Source: Komarekiella delphini-convector SJRDD-AB1
GTDB taxonomy: Bacteria; Cyanobacteriota; Cyanobacteriia; Cyanobacteriales; Nostocaceae
Assembly (NCBI RefSeq): GCF_014831675.1
Contig: NZ_VJXY01000006.1
Span: forward strand, 62,001 to 126,000
Reading direction: 5' to 3'
DNA length: 64,000 nt
Part shown: positions 1 through 9,131 of the stretch, in pieces
Layout: the number at the start of each line of letters is the position of its first letter
Numbering within the stretch: the first letter of the stretch is position 1
Position numbers and translations under genes: made by a program
The notes under the pieces: generated by a model
Databases searched by the model: none
Told to the model about the DNA's origin: nothing
Seen by the model: only the letters and a program-made list of their open reading frames with translations

Positions 1-115
1 TGGAATATTTGCAAAAACTCCATTTAATGTCATAAAATTTAGCGCCGAGACAATTTGCATGAGAGAAATTTAGCCAAAGGCTATGTTCCATCCCATAGAT
101 GCGATTCGCACTCAC

Positions 116-150
116 AAAAATAGCTGCAAGTACTTTTAACTATGCAGCTA
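116..150 (-). terminator. Likely intrinsic terminator of the RRM gene
   Basis: Perfect 8-bp arms TAGCTGCA (121-128) and TGCAGCTA (143-150) form a hairpin. Read on the minus strand, the stem is followed at once by five T residues (complement of 116-120). It lies about 80 bp beyond the stop codon of the RNA-binding protein gene, in the right orientation to end its transcript. Confidence 0.55.
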
Positions 151-163
151 GGGAATAATTGAT

Positions 164-212
164 AATTAAAAATTAAAAATCAAAAAACAATTCTGATTTT
201 TAATTTTTAATT
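164..212. repeat. AT-rich inverted repeat built from heptamers
   Basis: Two perfect 18-bp arms (164-181 and 195-212) flank a 13-nt loop. Each arm is a run of the heptamer AATTAAA, so this is a palindromic example of the 7-bp repeats found elsewhere in the window. It lies between the RRM gene and its likely terminator and could form a second hairpin in the 3' end of the mRNA. Confidence 0.6.
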
Positions 213-227
213 TATTTCCCTTGGGGA

Positions 228-728
228 TTAATTTGTGGCTTGTGCAGCTAGCATCTGCTTGAGCTTTTCTAATTCAGAAGCCCAACGGGGATCTGGACGA
301 ATAGCATCTGAGTCTGTATTACTTGTACTTTCGCGGGAACCGCCACCACTACCACGACGCGGCTTTTTAGAGCCTTTCTCGCGACGACTACCTTCTTTAT
401 TGGGGCTAGGAGTAGGGCTACTACTACTGGGACTAGCAATTTTGGGAGCAGATTGTTCTTCGCTCTCATCACCCTTTGTACGAGGTAAAGCCTTTTCTAG
501 TTTGATGGCTGTATCTTTGAACAATTGACCATTGTACTTTTCAATTATTTGATCAGCTTGGTCGTCATTGTTGACCGTAAGAAAACCAAAACCACGGCAT
601 TTGCCAGTTTTTCGGTCTTTAATTAGTTTAGTGGTGACAGCATCACCTTCATCTGCAAAAACTGCTTGCAGTTCTTGACGATCTATTTCTTCTTTTGGCA
701 AATTACCTATATATAGGCGAACGGACAT
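228..728 (-). CDS. RRM-domain RNA-binding protein with basic C-terminal tail
   Basis: A single RNA recognition motif occupies about residues 1-82, with RNP2 LYIGNL near residue 5 and RNP1 CRGFGFLTV near residue 44. It probably binds single-stranded RNA in the cytoplasm, like the cyanobacterial Rbp proteins, several of which respond to cold. At 166 aa it is longer than a typical Rbp of about 100 aa. The extra part is a Ser/Pro-rich then Lys/Arg/Gly-rich linker (residues 90-135) and a short predicted helix at the end (WASELEKLKQMLAAQ). The start is supported by GGAGG seven bases upstream of the ATG. The gene is monocistronic. The RNA target is unknown. Confidence 0.9.
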   Translation of the reverse strand: MSVRLYIGNLPKEEIDRQELQAVFADEGDAVTTKLIKDRKTGKCRGFGFLTVNNDDQADQIIEKYNGQLFKDTAIKLEKALPRTKGDESEEQSAPKIASPSSSSPTPSPNKEGSRREKGSKKPRRGSGGGSRESTSNTDSDAIRPDPRWASELEKLKQMLAAQATN

Positions 729-1385
729 GAACTATACCTCCAGAGTTGAATGAACATGGCAAGGCAAGAAAACAATTACTTGGCTTTGGCTTTTAAATAG
801 ATGCTATTGACCAAGACTGCCATAAACCAATTTTTTTATTCCAAACTGTCAACCTATACAATACAGTTTTTCCTCGGGTTCAAGCTTGTTTAATCCAAAA
901 GCTCACACTATGCTGAGCTAATAAAACCTTAATTCTAAGAATTGTAAATTTATTAGCTTACTGCCTGCCAAAATACACGCTTTCTTCAATGCCTTGTTTC
1001 GCAGAATTAAATACCATTCCTTACATTATCACGGTATTTTCTACGTAGCTAGTTCAGCGCATACATTTCCAACCATAGTATGATCGCATCGTAGCATAAA
1101 AGACAATTTTTTTTTCAAGAGGGGATATTCGGAAACAAAAACCAGCCATTGGCTGGTTGATTTGCTGCTGTGTTGGGAGAATACACGTCGATGTATCAGC
1201 AAAAGCAGCCAGACCTATAACAAAGCTGGGGCGCTGAGTTATGTTGGTTGCTATTGATTATGTAAATAAATGTAACACTTGGCAAAAGAACCTGCAACTT
1301 TTGTTTACATTCTGGTTTGTCATTAGTCACTTGTCCTTTGTTATTTGTTAGTTAGTTATTTATTTACTTACTACTTACAAAGTAA
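729..1385. other. Intergenic region upstream of the RRM gene
   Basis: About 650 bp with no convincing gene. It should hold the promoter and 5' leader of the RRM gene; such leaders are often long and regulatory in cyanobacteria. Towards the right end, a degenerate 7-bp-period repeat (about 1319-1378, units like GTCATTA and GTTATTT) follows the stop codon of the M48-like gene, and a terminator hairpin lies at 1133-1158. Confidence 0.5.
1133..1158 (-). terminator. Terminator-like hairpin downstream of the M48-like gene
   Basis: On the minus strand AACCAGCC and GGCTGGTT pair around a 3-nt loop, and the stem runs into TTTTTGTTT. It lies about 230 bp beyond the M48-like gene stop, so it could end that transcript or a separate small RNA made from this spacer. 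Confidence 0.5.
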
Positions 1386-3686
1386 CTAGCCTGTGAGAAA
1401 AATATATGCACCCCAAGCCTGTGCCGCGACTGCTAAGACAGTAGACCAAATGGGATGAGGGCTGTTAATGGTTTTACCACTTTGAGTTTGCAGAGTTTGG
1501 ATGTCAATCCAGGGCGTTGCTCCTCGTCGAAACCAACCTGTGACAGTAATCTGCCGACCGATTAAGTCTTGGTGATTGACCGACTGTCCCAGCCAAGAAA
1601 TATGATGTAATTTCACCAAACCTGTGCTGGACTGGAGGATTAGGTCTTGTGCCAGGCAGTTGCTAATGCCTTGACGACCTATTAGTTTGCCGACAAGACA
1701 TACGCTGATGCTGTCAATGGGTAGAGCAGATGGGTCAGCTAATAAGCTGGGTAAGCAGTCGTCAGTTTGTACGGTGGCAGGTTTGATATCGGGAAAAAAA
1801 GAATTCATCCGCATTACTGTACCAATGCTAAAGCTAATAAGCAGGCAACCTGTAATGAAAGACCAATCTTCGTATATCCACTTTAGATTCAAAAACTTGA
1901 GTGCGAATGCTATTTGCCAAGTCAGCCATATTACTCCTGCAAACAGAAAACCCAAGGGAATTCCCAACCAGGGAGCAATTTGTAATAAGAAAGACTGACG
2001 TTTAACCTTTAAGGATTGCTCACTAATAAGATTTAGTTCGGTTTCTAGATGCCAGTGACGAGCTATTTGACAGAGGCGTTTGATGCGATCGCCAATCAAA
2101 GGATGGCTATTGTTGATTGTAAACCATCGGCGATAAGGATTAAGAGCATCCCACATCAAGAATGATTCAAAAGATAGATGACTGGCAATAGTACCCAAAG
2201 AAAGGCTTTGTTGCTGTCCCACTGGTGTCAGAAGATTTAAGCTTTCCAACTGCCAACTGGTGTGTTCTTGCTTTTCAATATCAGCCGCAATCCCAATAGC
2301 AATTTTGATTAAGGCACGAATCAGAGCATTGGGATTACCAGTAATTTCAGCGGCGAGGCGATCGCTATAGTAAAGCCGTAACCGCGACAACCACAAAGCA
2401 GTCCCAGTTAGCAAACACCACACTCCATAAACGAGACTAGCTAAGATTGTCACCGGCCAGCGCCAAATTCCTGATATGTTGTTTCCCCACTCCGATACTT
2501 GTTGATATAACCCGTAAATCATTAGTGTCACCAGCAACACCACAGACATCACAACAAAATCCCAGTGAGCAATATGCCCTAACTGCGTAGCGTAGATAGT
2601 AGCGATTTCATCATCTGCCAGTTGCTCTAACAACCCCTGACTCACCACAATCCGAGCATTATGTGGTAAGTTACCATAGGTCAGAATAATTGGTGCAGCC
2701 ATTGGTAAAATCCGCAGTTTGGGTAGCTGCCAACCTCGCTGTTGGCAAGAACGTTGTAATACTCTGACTGCTTCGCGACTATAGTTATTCAATACATCTT
2801 TGGACAATTGTCGCTGTCCATAAAAGTTTGCCAGTAGCCAATCTAGCAACCAGGGTGATACTCCAACCAAAATCACCAATATTAGTAGCAACAATGGGGT
2901 AGGATCACGATACAAAAGCTGCAATGGCTCTAAGAATGGCAGTTTGACTAAAATCTGGTTGGTTAATCCCATGACTAACTTGAGCATTTCCCGGATCACC
3001 CAAAACAGGGCGATGAATGTTCCAGCCGCCAGCAGCCGCAAGGGCATTAAATTCAGCTTACGCAGGGGTTGCCATGCCTTGGCTCGTTTTGCTTGTCGCC
3101 AATAAATAACGCCAAATAGTTTGGCTTGTGTGCGGCCCACAGATCCCATGAAGCCATTTAGTGAGGCAGTGGGTGAGATGTCGTGGCTCTTGGTTTCTAT
3201 TATTGTCTCTTTTGGCTTCTCTGGTACAACTGGAGCTTTGAGGCTACTAGGTGGCAGAGGCGAGATTTTGTGGCTCTGAGTTTCTTCTGCTGGAGGATCT
3301 TTCGGCTTTTCCTTTAATGCAGCACTTGCTGGGGGAGAATCTGGACGGGAATTATCAAAAGCGATAAATCCAGTTTCGGAATTTTTTGATTCCTTAGATT
3401 CCTTACTACGTTGTTTGCGTTTTGTCAGGTGTTCGAGAGCGCGTGTTGCCCACTCTTGAACTTGCGGATGATTACTCCCAGTGAGATTTTGACACAGGGC
3501 GATCGCCTTGGGGACTTCGCCACTGCGTGCATAAGCCATCACTAAACCAACCTGGGCTTGCAAGCTAGCAGTTCCATTTTCCTGGTTGCTAGCAATAGGT
3601 TCTAGTTGAGTGATCGCTGTTTGGTAATTTCCTTGCTTGAGGGCAACTAAACCAGCCTCCAAAGACGATTCGGCATGTGAAGGCAT
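1386..3686 (-). CDS. M48/HtpX-like membrane protein with TPR N-terminus, catalytic residues missing
   Basis: The N-terminus (to about residue 100 from the chosen ATG) looks like a TPR segment. A charged Pro-rich linker, several membrane segments, an M48-peptidase-like region and a C-terminal soluble part follow. The M48 fold is supported by LGHIAHWD, by SRLRLYYSDRLAAEI and by SHPLIGDRIKRL. The zinc site is broken: the usual HELGH reads TQLGH, and the Glu of the R-E-[FY]-x-A-D motif reads Leu. I therefore call it a non-catalytic homologue, possibly a membrane chaperone or adaptor. I start at the ATG at 3686, before the TPR-like MPSHAESSLEAG; an in-frame ATG at 3770 would add 28 non-conserved-looking residues. 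Confidence 0.75.
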   Translation of the reverse strand: MPSHAESSLEAGLVALKQGNYQTAITQLEPIASNQENGTASLQAQVGLVMAYARSGEVPKAIALCQNLTGSNHPQVQEWATRALEHLTKRKQRSKESKESKNSETGFIAFDNSRPDSPPASAALKEKPKDPPAEETQSHKISPLPPSSLKAPVVPEKPKETIIETKSHDISPTASLNGFMGSVGRTQAKLFGVIYWRQAKRAKAWQPLRKLNLMPLRLLAAGTFIALFWVIREMLKLVMGLTNQILVKLPFLEPLQLLYRDPTPLLLLILVILVGVSPWLLDWLLANFYGQRQLSKDVLNNYSREAVRVLQRSCQQRGWQLPKLRILPMAAPIILTYGNLPHNARIVVSQGLLEQLADDEIATIYATQLGHIAHWDFVVMSVVLLVTLMIYGLYQQVSEWGNNISGIWRWPVTILASLVYGVWCLLTGTALWLSRLRLYYSDRLAAEITGNPNALIRALIKIAIGIAADIEKQEHTSWQLESLNLLTPVGQQQSLSLGTIASHLSFESFLMWDALNPYRRWFTINNSHPLIGDRIKRLCQIARHWHLETELNLISEQSLKVKRQSFLLQIAPWLGIPLGFLFAGVIWLTWQIAFALKFLNLKWIYEDWSFITGCLLISFSIGTVMRMNSFFPDIKPATVQTDDCLPSLLADPSALPIDSISVCLVGKLIGRQGISNCLAQDLILQSSTGLVKLHHISWLGQSVNHQDLIGRQITVTGWFRRGATPWIDIQTLQTQSGKTINSPHPIWSTVLAVAAQAWGAYIFLTG

Positions 3687-3798
3687 ACAAATTCTGGCAC
3701 TCCAATCTCTTCTAGGTGATCCACGTTTGTTTTTTGCAAAAGCGCGAACCTCGGATGCCGTGGAAATCAACCGCGCCCGGTTAGTCCTGTCGAGTGAA

Positions 3799-5448
3799 TT
3801 ATTCTTCCACTGGTTGTTGACTGGAAAATACTGGGGCGATGCCTACGGCGGGCTTCGCCAACGCGCTTAATTTTAACTCTGGATGGTCGCCCTGTAACTG
3901 TTGGCAATTCCATTCATTTCGGAATAGCAATACTGGGCGTCCCATGCTGTCTTTGACTGTAGTGGTATTGAATAAACGTCCCACCTTATTCAAAGCTTCC
4001 CAACCACCCTCAACCCAACGAGCGACACTATAGGGCAATAAATCTAGTATGGTTTCTACACCATACTCGTTTTGTAAGCGAAACTGCACTACCTCGAATT
4101 GCAACTGACCCACCGCGGCCATAATTGGATCGCGCTTGGCTTCATCAGTTGAGTACATAATTTGCACAGCACCTTCTTCTCTCAATTCTGCAACGCCTTT
4201 TTGAAATTGCTTAAACTTCGAGGGGTTGGGGTTTCTGAGAGTCGCAAACAGTTCTGGCGAAAAATACGGAATCCCTTCATATTCCAGTTTTTGCCCCGTG
4301 TAAATTGTATCCCCGATCGCAAATACACCGGGATTGTTTAAACCGATTACATCACCAGGATAAGCCTCATCAATCGATTCTCTTTCTTGGGCAAAGAGTT
4401 TTTGTGGACGAGACAAGCGGACGACTTTACCAGTTCGGGCATGATTCACTGTCATATCTTTTTCAAACTTACCAGTGCAGACCCGGACAAAAGCCACACG
4501 ATCTCGGTGCTTCGGATCCATGTTTGCTTGCAGCTTGAAAACAAACCCAGAAAACTCCGGGTATGTAGGGGAGACATCACCGACACTACTGTGGTGGGAA
4601 CCGGGTTTGAGGGCATAGTCAAGGAAGTACTTAAGGAATAACTCTACCCCAAAGTTAGTCATGGCGCTACCAAAGAACACTGGCGTCATTTTGCCTTGAT
4701 GTATCAACTGCAAATCTAGTTCTGGCCCAACTCCCTCTAACAGTTCTAAATCATTTTTCAGTTGATAGTAAAGGTCTTGTTCCAGCAGTTCTTCAATTCT
4801 CGGATCACCTAATTCTACTATCGTATCACGGGCTTCTCTGCTGCCGTGGGCGCTACGTTCAAACAGGTGAATTTGTTGTTTGTGCCGATCAAAAACACCT
4901 TTAAAGCGATCGCCCATACCAATCGGCCAGTTTACCGCATAGGTTTGCAATTTCAATTCTTGCTCAATCTCATCCAACAGTTCCAGCGGTTCCCTTCCCG
5001 GACGGTCGAGTTTGTTCACGAATGTAAAAATGGGCAGACCCCGCAGTTTACAAACTTCAAATAGTTTGCGGGTTTGGGGTTCTAAACCTTTGGCGGCATC
5101 AATTAGCATCACTGCATTATCGGCGGCGGCTAAGGTACGATAAGTATCCTCACTAAAATCTTGGTGTCCAGGGGTGTCTAGTAAATTTATTTGACAGTCC
5201 CGGTATTCAAATTGCAACACCGTCGAGGTAATAGAAATACCCCGTTGTTGTTCCATCGCCATCCAGTCGGAGGTAGCCTTACGCTGTGCTCGTCGCGCCT
5301 TCACCGCCCCAGCTTCGTGAATTGCGCCTCCGTATAGTAATAACTTTTCTGTGAGTGTAGTTTTACCCGCATCGGGGTGAGAAATAATCGCAAAGTTGCG
5401 CCGAAGTTCGACTGCATGATGCAGTTCAGACTGAAGTTCAGTTGACAT
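3799..5448 (-). CDS. prfC: Peptide chain release factor 3
   Basis: RF3 is a translational GTPase that recycles RF1 and RF2 from the ribosome after peptide release. The G domain shows SHPDAGKTT (G1, near residue 22), a switch region with RGISITS, DTPGH (G3) and NKLDR (G4). Domains II and III follow, with matches such as GDVIGL and the RF3-like GQLQFEVVQ. The length of 549 aa is slightly over the usual 530. The C-terminal segment [10 protein letters not shown] is encoded by a dispersed palindromic repeat and looks inserted before the final PVFSSQQ tail. The gene is transcribed towards the M48-like gene with about 110 bp between them. Confidence 0.95.
   Translation of the reverse strand: MSTELQSELHHAVELRRNFAIISHPDAGKTTLTEKLLLYGGAIHEAGAVKARRAQRKATSDWMAMEQQRGISITSTVLQFEYRDCQINLLDTPGHQDFSEDTYRTLAAADNAVMLIDAAKGLEPQTRKLFEVCKLRGLPIFTFVNKLDRPGREPLELLDEIEQELKLQTYAVNWPIGMGDRFKGVFDRHKQQIHLFERSAHGSREARDTIVELGDPRIEELLEQDLYYQLKNDLELLEGVGPELDLQLIHQGKMTPVFFGSAMTNFGVELFLKYFLDYALKPGSHHSSVGDVSPTYPEFSGFVFKLQANMDPKHRDRVAFVRVCTGKFEKDMTVNHARTGKVVRLSRPQKLFAQERESIDEAYPGDVIGLNNPGVFAIGDTIYTGQKLEYEGIPYFSPELFATLRNPNPSKFKQFQKGVAELREEGAVQIMYSTDEAKRDPIMAAVGQLQFEVVQFRLQNEYGVETILDLLPYSVARWVEGGWEALNKVGRLFNTTTVKDSMGRPVLLFRNEWNCQQLQGDHPELKLSALAKPAVGIAPVFSSQQPVEE
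3834..3868. repeat. Dispersed palindromic repeat inside prfC
   Basis: The plus strand reads GGGCGATGCCTACGGCGGGC (3834-3853) followed by TTCGCCAACGC. Its first 20 bases match a site inside mreD (47802-47821) with one mismatch, and the TTCGCCAACGC part recurs at 19591-19600. It is translated here as part of the RF3 C-terminus. Confidence 0.6.
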
Positions 5449-5580
5449 AACTGTATTTGTTTGCTTTTTACTTAACTTAACTTAATTTTTTCTGACTCTA
5501 GCAAGTCTTTCAATCTTAAGACAATGATGCTCGCGATCGGGTCGTAATATAATTGAAAGCCTGTTTAATAGGAGAAAAGA

Positions 5581-5922
5581 ATGTACGACACAGATAAACG
5601 AAAGCTTTTATCCGCTCTGTCTCATGGAGCCATTTTTTTTAGCACTGCATTTATATCTGTAGGTGTACCTGTGGCCATATTTTTTGTATCAGATGATCCT
5701 GTTGTTAAGGAAAACGCCAAAGAATCCATCAATTTCCACCTTAATGTATGGTTTTATGGCTTCATTATTACAGGATTGGTTTGGATAACATTTGGCTTGC
5801 TGTTACCACTAGCAGGTCTTGGCTATCTATTGCACTGGGGACTAACAATTTGGGCATTAGCACAGGTTTTTAGCAATCCTGATACACCCTTTCGCTATCC
5901 TTTGATTTTCCGAATTTTATAG
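5581..5922 (+). CDS. DUF4870 (Tic20-like) small membrane protein
   Basis: A 113-aa protein with three to four hydrophobic segments and the DUF4870 signature: an N-terminal LLSALSHGAIF, then VKENAKESINFHLN, then a hydrophobic hairpin ending in RYPLIFRIL. The family is widespread and of unknown function, with remote similarity to Tic20. The start is well supported by AGGAGA eight bases upstream. It is divergent from prfC, with 132 bp between them holding both promoters. It has no co-directional close neighbour, so it is probably transcribed alone. Confidence 0.85.
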   Translation: MYDTDKRKLLSALSHGAIFFSTAFISVGVPVAIFFVSDDPVVKENAKESINFHLNVWFYGFIITGLVWITFGLLLPLAGLGYLLHWGLTIWALAQVFSNPDTPFRYPLIFRIL

Positions 5923-6557
5923 CACAAATTATGGTATTGAGTAATCTAGTTTCTGAAACAATGCTTCATTACCCAATTTCCGTGATTAATTAATTTGGTC
6001 AGATTTTTTAAATTGTTTCTTTCAATTCGTCCAAAAGATGTCAACCAAGCTGTAAAATACAAAATTGCCCCACAACTTCATGAAGAGTAGGGCAAGGGAC
6101 AGTTAAGCACTATTTGTAGTCTGTCTGACAGCAGTAGCGTTTAACTTTACTTTTGTGACGCTTTGTCTTGTGTCCATTAATTTTATTTAAAAGTGTCTGA
6201 TGTTATTTGCTTTCAAGTAAGTAGCAAAAGGTGCTCTAACTTGTGGTAAGCAGTTCTATAAAATATGCAACTGGATGTTGTTTTATACATCAGCTTCACT
6301 GTAGATGTTCAAGTTGTCCATGCATTCATACAGCAAATAGTACGTTATCAATTGGATAAAGCTAACCTACTCGACAGTTTGCATTTAGTTACCCATAACT
6401 AAGGAACACTTATCTTGTTGGAGTAGATGTTAATGTTTAATAATTAATAATTAATAGTGTGAATACTTGGCTTAAGGGCGTCGTACCATACTTCATGGGA
6501 CAAGTAAGCACCAGGGTGCAGCATTGACCCGCTTAGTCTTTACCTTTAAAAAGCTCT
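5923..6557. other. Intergenic region upstream of hemB
   Basis: About 635 bp, AT-rich, without a credible gene. Around 6066-6096, TTGCCC and GGGCAA arms enclose an inner CTTCATGAAG palindrome; on the minus strand this stem is followed by TTTTGTATTTT, so it is terminator-like, although no minus-strand gene lies upstream of it. A small GCACC/GGTGC hairpin sits near 6508-6519 in the likely hemB leader. The rest shows nothing I can name. Confidence 0.4.
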
Positions 6558-7538
6558 ATGTTTCCGACACATCGCCCCCGTCGTCTGCGTACCCATCCCC
6601 AATTGCGCCGGATGGTGCGCGAAACTGTATTAACAACGAATGATTTAATTTATCCTCTGTTTGCCGTACCCGGTGAGGGTATTGCCAATGAAGTCAAATC
6701 AATGCCGGGAGTTTATCAGCTTTCGGTAGATAAAATTGTCGAAGAGGCAAAAGAAGTTTATGACTTAGGTATTCCTGCGATTATTTTATTTGGTATTCCT
6801 GCGGATAAAGATGTAGATGCTACTGGCGCTTGGCATGATTGTGGCATCGTACAAAAAGCGGCTACTGCTGTCAAGGAAGCAGTACCAGATTTAATTATCA
6901 TTGCAGACACATGTCTGTGTGAATACACCAGTCACGGTCACTGCGGTTATCTGCAAGTGGGTGATTTGACAGGACGGGTTTTGAATGACCCCACCTTGGA
7001 ATTGCTGAAGAAAACAGCGGTTTCCCAAGCAAAAGCTGGTGCTGACATCATCGCACCTTCTGGGATGATGGATGGTTTTGTGCAGGCAATTCGTGTGGGT
7101 TTGGATGAGGCAGGATTTCAAGACACGCCGATTTTGTCTTATGCTGCTAAGTACGCCTCAGCTTATTATGGCCCATTTCGGGATGCAGCAGACTCAGCAC
7201 CGCAATTTGGCGATCGCAGAACTTACCAAATGGATCCAGGTAATGCTCGTGAAGCCATCAAAGAAATTGGACTGGATATTGCTGAAGGTGCTGATATGCT
7301 CATGGTTAAGCCAGCTTTGGCATACATGGACATTATCTGGCGGGTGAAGGAAGCGAGTAATTTACCAGTTGCCGCTTACAATGTTTCCGGTGAGTATTCA
7401 ATGGTTAAAGCTGCGGCTCTCAATGACTGGATTGATGAGGAGCGGGTGGTTTTGGAAACTTTAACTGGATTTAAACGCGCTGGCGCTGACTTGATTTTGA
7501 CTTACCATGCTAAAGATGCGGCGCGATGGTTGCGGTAA
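6558..7538 (+). CDS. hemB: Delta-aminolevulinic acid dehydratase (porphobilinogen synthase)
   Basis: This enzyme condenses two 5-aminolevulinate molecules to porphobilinogen, the first pyrrole on the way to chlorophyll, haem and bilins. At 326 aa it has full length. Visible signatures are the metal-binding stretch [18 protein letters not shown], the Schiff-base lysine region [17 protein letters not shown], and the second lysine in [25 protein letters not shown] is a mixed metal-site variant as in many cyanobacteria and plants. It stands alone with a long upstream region. A 10-bp-arm hairpin (7570-7632) follows the stop codon. Confidence 0.97.
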   Translation: MFPTHRPRRLRTHPQLRRMVRETVLTTNDLIYPLFAVPGEGIANEVKSMPGVYQLSVDKIVEEAKEVYDLGIPAIILFGIPADKDVDATGAWHDCGIVQKAATAVKEAVPDLIIIADTCLCEYTSHGHCGYLQVGDLTGRVLNDPTLELLKKTAVSQAKAGADIIAPSGMMDGFVQAIRVGLDEAGFQDTPILSYAAKYASAYYGPFRDAADSAPQFGDRRTYQMDPGNAREAIKEIGLDIAEGADMLMVKPALAYMDIIWRVKEASNLPVAAYNVSGEYSMVKAAALNDWIDEERVVLETLTGFKRAGADLILTYHAKDAARWLR

Positions 7539-7904
7539 AGTAGTCATCTTGAATACTAATTTTGTGGTAAATCTCACGCAGAGACGCGGAGGCGCAGAGT
7601 TTTTTTGTGTTTTGGTGTCTGGGCGTGAGATTGTTGTATTTTGGCTTGTAACTAGTGCGAATTTATCTAAACACTCAAACCGTAAGAAAGCGATCGCAGA
7701 ATATTTCAACAAGTGCCACCCATGACCTACTATCGGCTTATACTCGTGGATAGCGGGTTTTTGTTTGCGTACTACAGCACTTGATTTTGATATTTATCGG
7801 CGTTATCGCAAAAAGCCTTTCGAGCGGGTATTTTAGAGATGCGATCGCACCAGCTATAAAATTTAGTTATTCGATAACTTTTAAGTTCTTTCCGAGACTT
7901 CTAT
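7539..7904. other. Intergenic region between hemB and the toxin remnant
   Basis: About 365 bp. After the hairpin repeat I see only AT-rich sequence with two HIP1-related GCGATCGC sites (7690 and 7841 areas) and short unsupported reading frames. No promoter or RNA gene is recognisable. Confidence 0.4.
7570..7632. repeat. Hairpin-forming dispersed repeat after hemB
   Basis: Perfect arms AATCTCACGC (7570-7579) and GCGTGAGATT (7623-7632) flank a GC-rich stretch containing GACGCGGAGGCGCAGAG and a T7 run. I recall CGCAGAGACGCGGAGGCGCAGAG-type repeats as common intergenic sequences in cyanobacterial genomes. It could also act as the hemB terminator. Confidence 0.5.
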
Positions 7905-8327
7905 TTATAAGTCTGAGAAATAACAACTTAGAAAATCTTGCGGTGTCAAAATTGGAATTCCGTTAAATTCTATTAATATCAATAAATCTAAATCACCAGT
8001 AACAATTGCTTCGACATTTGCTGCAACAGCCGCAGCCAGAATTATACTATCTTTTTGATCGCGTAATTGAGGCGCATCTACAGAGATAGTTAGACAAGAC
8101 TGTAGCACATCTTTTGTGGCCTCAATCACATCTTCTAAGTTTAAATTTAAAGACTGGATTTTGGACTGAAACTTTGGACGACGTAAAGTAGTTTCTAGTT
8201 CCAGAAATAAAGCATCAGAAGCAAATATAGTTATTGTCTGTTTTTGTGCCAGTATCACAACTTTATCTGGCACTCCTCCCTACAGTAATGCTGAAATCCA
8301 AACGTTAACATCAACTACAACCCTCAT
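7905..8327 (-). pseudogene. PIN-domain toxin gene interrupted by an in-frame TAG
   Basis: Read from the ATG at 8327, the frame encodes MRVVVDVNVWISALL, then TAG at 8280-8282, then GGVPDKVVILAQ and about 120 more residues in the same frame. The first part is a classical PIN start strand with the first metal-binding Asp (VVVDVN), and the part after the stop keeps the rest of the fold, including IILAAAVAANVEAIVTGDLDLL with its late acidic residues. Translation from the GTG at 8273 would lack the first catalytic Asp. The gene overlaps its antitoxin as ATGA. I infer a single nonsense substitution inactivated a VapC-like ribonuclease; a sequencing error is the alternative. Confidence 0.75.
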
Positions 8328-8566
8328 TTGTCAGTCCAAAGTTCTTGTCTAACTTCTTTGACTATTTGACTGATTTCTTCAAGCGTTGGTTGATTTGGAT
8401 CTGAACCAGCCTCTTTGACTCGTTCTCTTAATTCTTGTAGTGTTAATCGTTTATAAGTTTTTGTGAAAACTATCTCATCTTCCGTAACTGAGATTTCATA
8501 CTCAGTAAAGGGCTGAAGCTGTGCCAACACCTCTGGAGGAATTTCTAACTTTCCATCAGCCGTCAC
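8324..8566 (-). CDS. AbrB/VapB-like antitoxin of the broken PIN module
   Basis: A short protein (80 aa from GTG) with the AbrB-type N-terminus VTADGKLEIPPEVLAQL followed by a Glu/Lys-rich helix that would wrap the toxin. It lies directly upstream of the PIN gene and overlaps it by four bases (ATGA), the usual type II toxin-antitoxin layout. In frame upstream of the GTG the sequence continues as ISTNIVAK, where ATA at 8590 sits where an ATG would be expected (MSTNIVAK), so the native start may have been lost. It probably bound DNA as an autorepressor and neutralised the toxin. Whether it is still made is unclear. Confidence 0.65.
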   Translation of the reverse strand: MTADGKLEIPPEVLAQLQPFTEYEISVTEDEIVFTKTYKRLTLQELRERVKEAGSDPNQPTLEEISQIVKEVRQELWTDK

Positions 8567-9131
8567 TTTAGCAACAATATTTGTACTTATAGTTAAAATT
8601 TTCTACTTTTATAGATTTTATCCTTTTCTCCTTCGTCACTTCCATCTCTCTAAATCACCATTGAGATAAAGGTTTATTATCATGCTGTGGGTAAGGCTTT
8701 CTCACAGCATACGAAACTTAGGGAACGAATCTATAAAGGTTATCGGTGATGCAAAATATCTTATCCCAGGCGTATTTTGCTATCAATAAAATAATTAAAG
8801 TTTTTAGTAAGGACTTTAGTCCTGATAGTCTTTGTTTTAAGCGATGAATCGCTTACTACGAACTAAGATTTTATTTTATGTTTAATTATACGAATCTACT
8901 TACAACAGATTTCTTAGTTTGACGTGACTTCCGTTAGTTTGCTATCTTTCAAATGTTCGTTTTATGCAGATTTCCTCCGTGATAATACATAAGTAAAGGT
9001 TTACCTTGTTTGCCAGAGTGGGAGGCGATCGCTGATAAAATGAAGATAGTTAATAAATTTTTCTCAAATTGGCATTTAATGTTGAGTTGATTGATTTAGA
9101 ATATTCTTGATTTTCAAGGGAAGCATTAGAT
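8567..9131. other. Intergenic region with two small palindromic repeats
   Basis: About 560 bp without a gene. At 8810-8823 AGGACT-TT-AGTCCT and at 8839-8854 AAGCGAT-GA-ATCGCTT form two neighbouring palindromes joined by a short linker. I recall similar paired palindromes between genes in Nostoc genomes. The rest is AT-rich and holds the promoter of the XRE gene, with one GCGATCGC site near 9027. Confidence 0.45.

Noticed and set aside
235-528. A plus-strand frame containing QRGSGR, which includes the PatS/HetN signalling pentapeptide RGSGR
   Set aside because: It lies exactly antisense to the RRM gene; the match comes from the reverse complement of the codons around PDPRWASEL. The frame has no supported start or ribosome-binding site, and the context is not that of patS or hetN.
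3687-3770. Upstream start for the M48-like gene at 3770
   Set aside because: It would add 28 basic, non-conserved-looking residues before the TPR segment; the ATG at 3686 begins the recognisable domain.
6066-6110. A small RNA terminator upstream of hemB on the minus strand
   Set aside because: The hairpin with a T-rich tail is real, but no promoter or conserved RNA body is recognisable, so I note it only in the spacer description.
7572-7632. CRISPR-like or direct-repeat array after hemB
   Set aside because: Only one copy of the GC-rich unit is present, within a hairpin; there are no regularly spaced repeats here or anywhere in the window.
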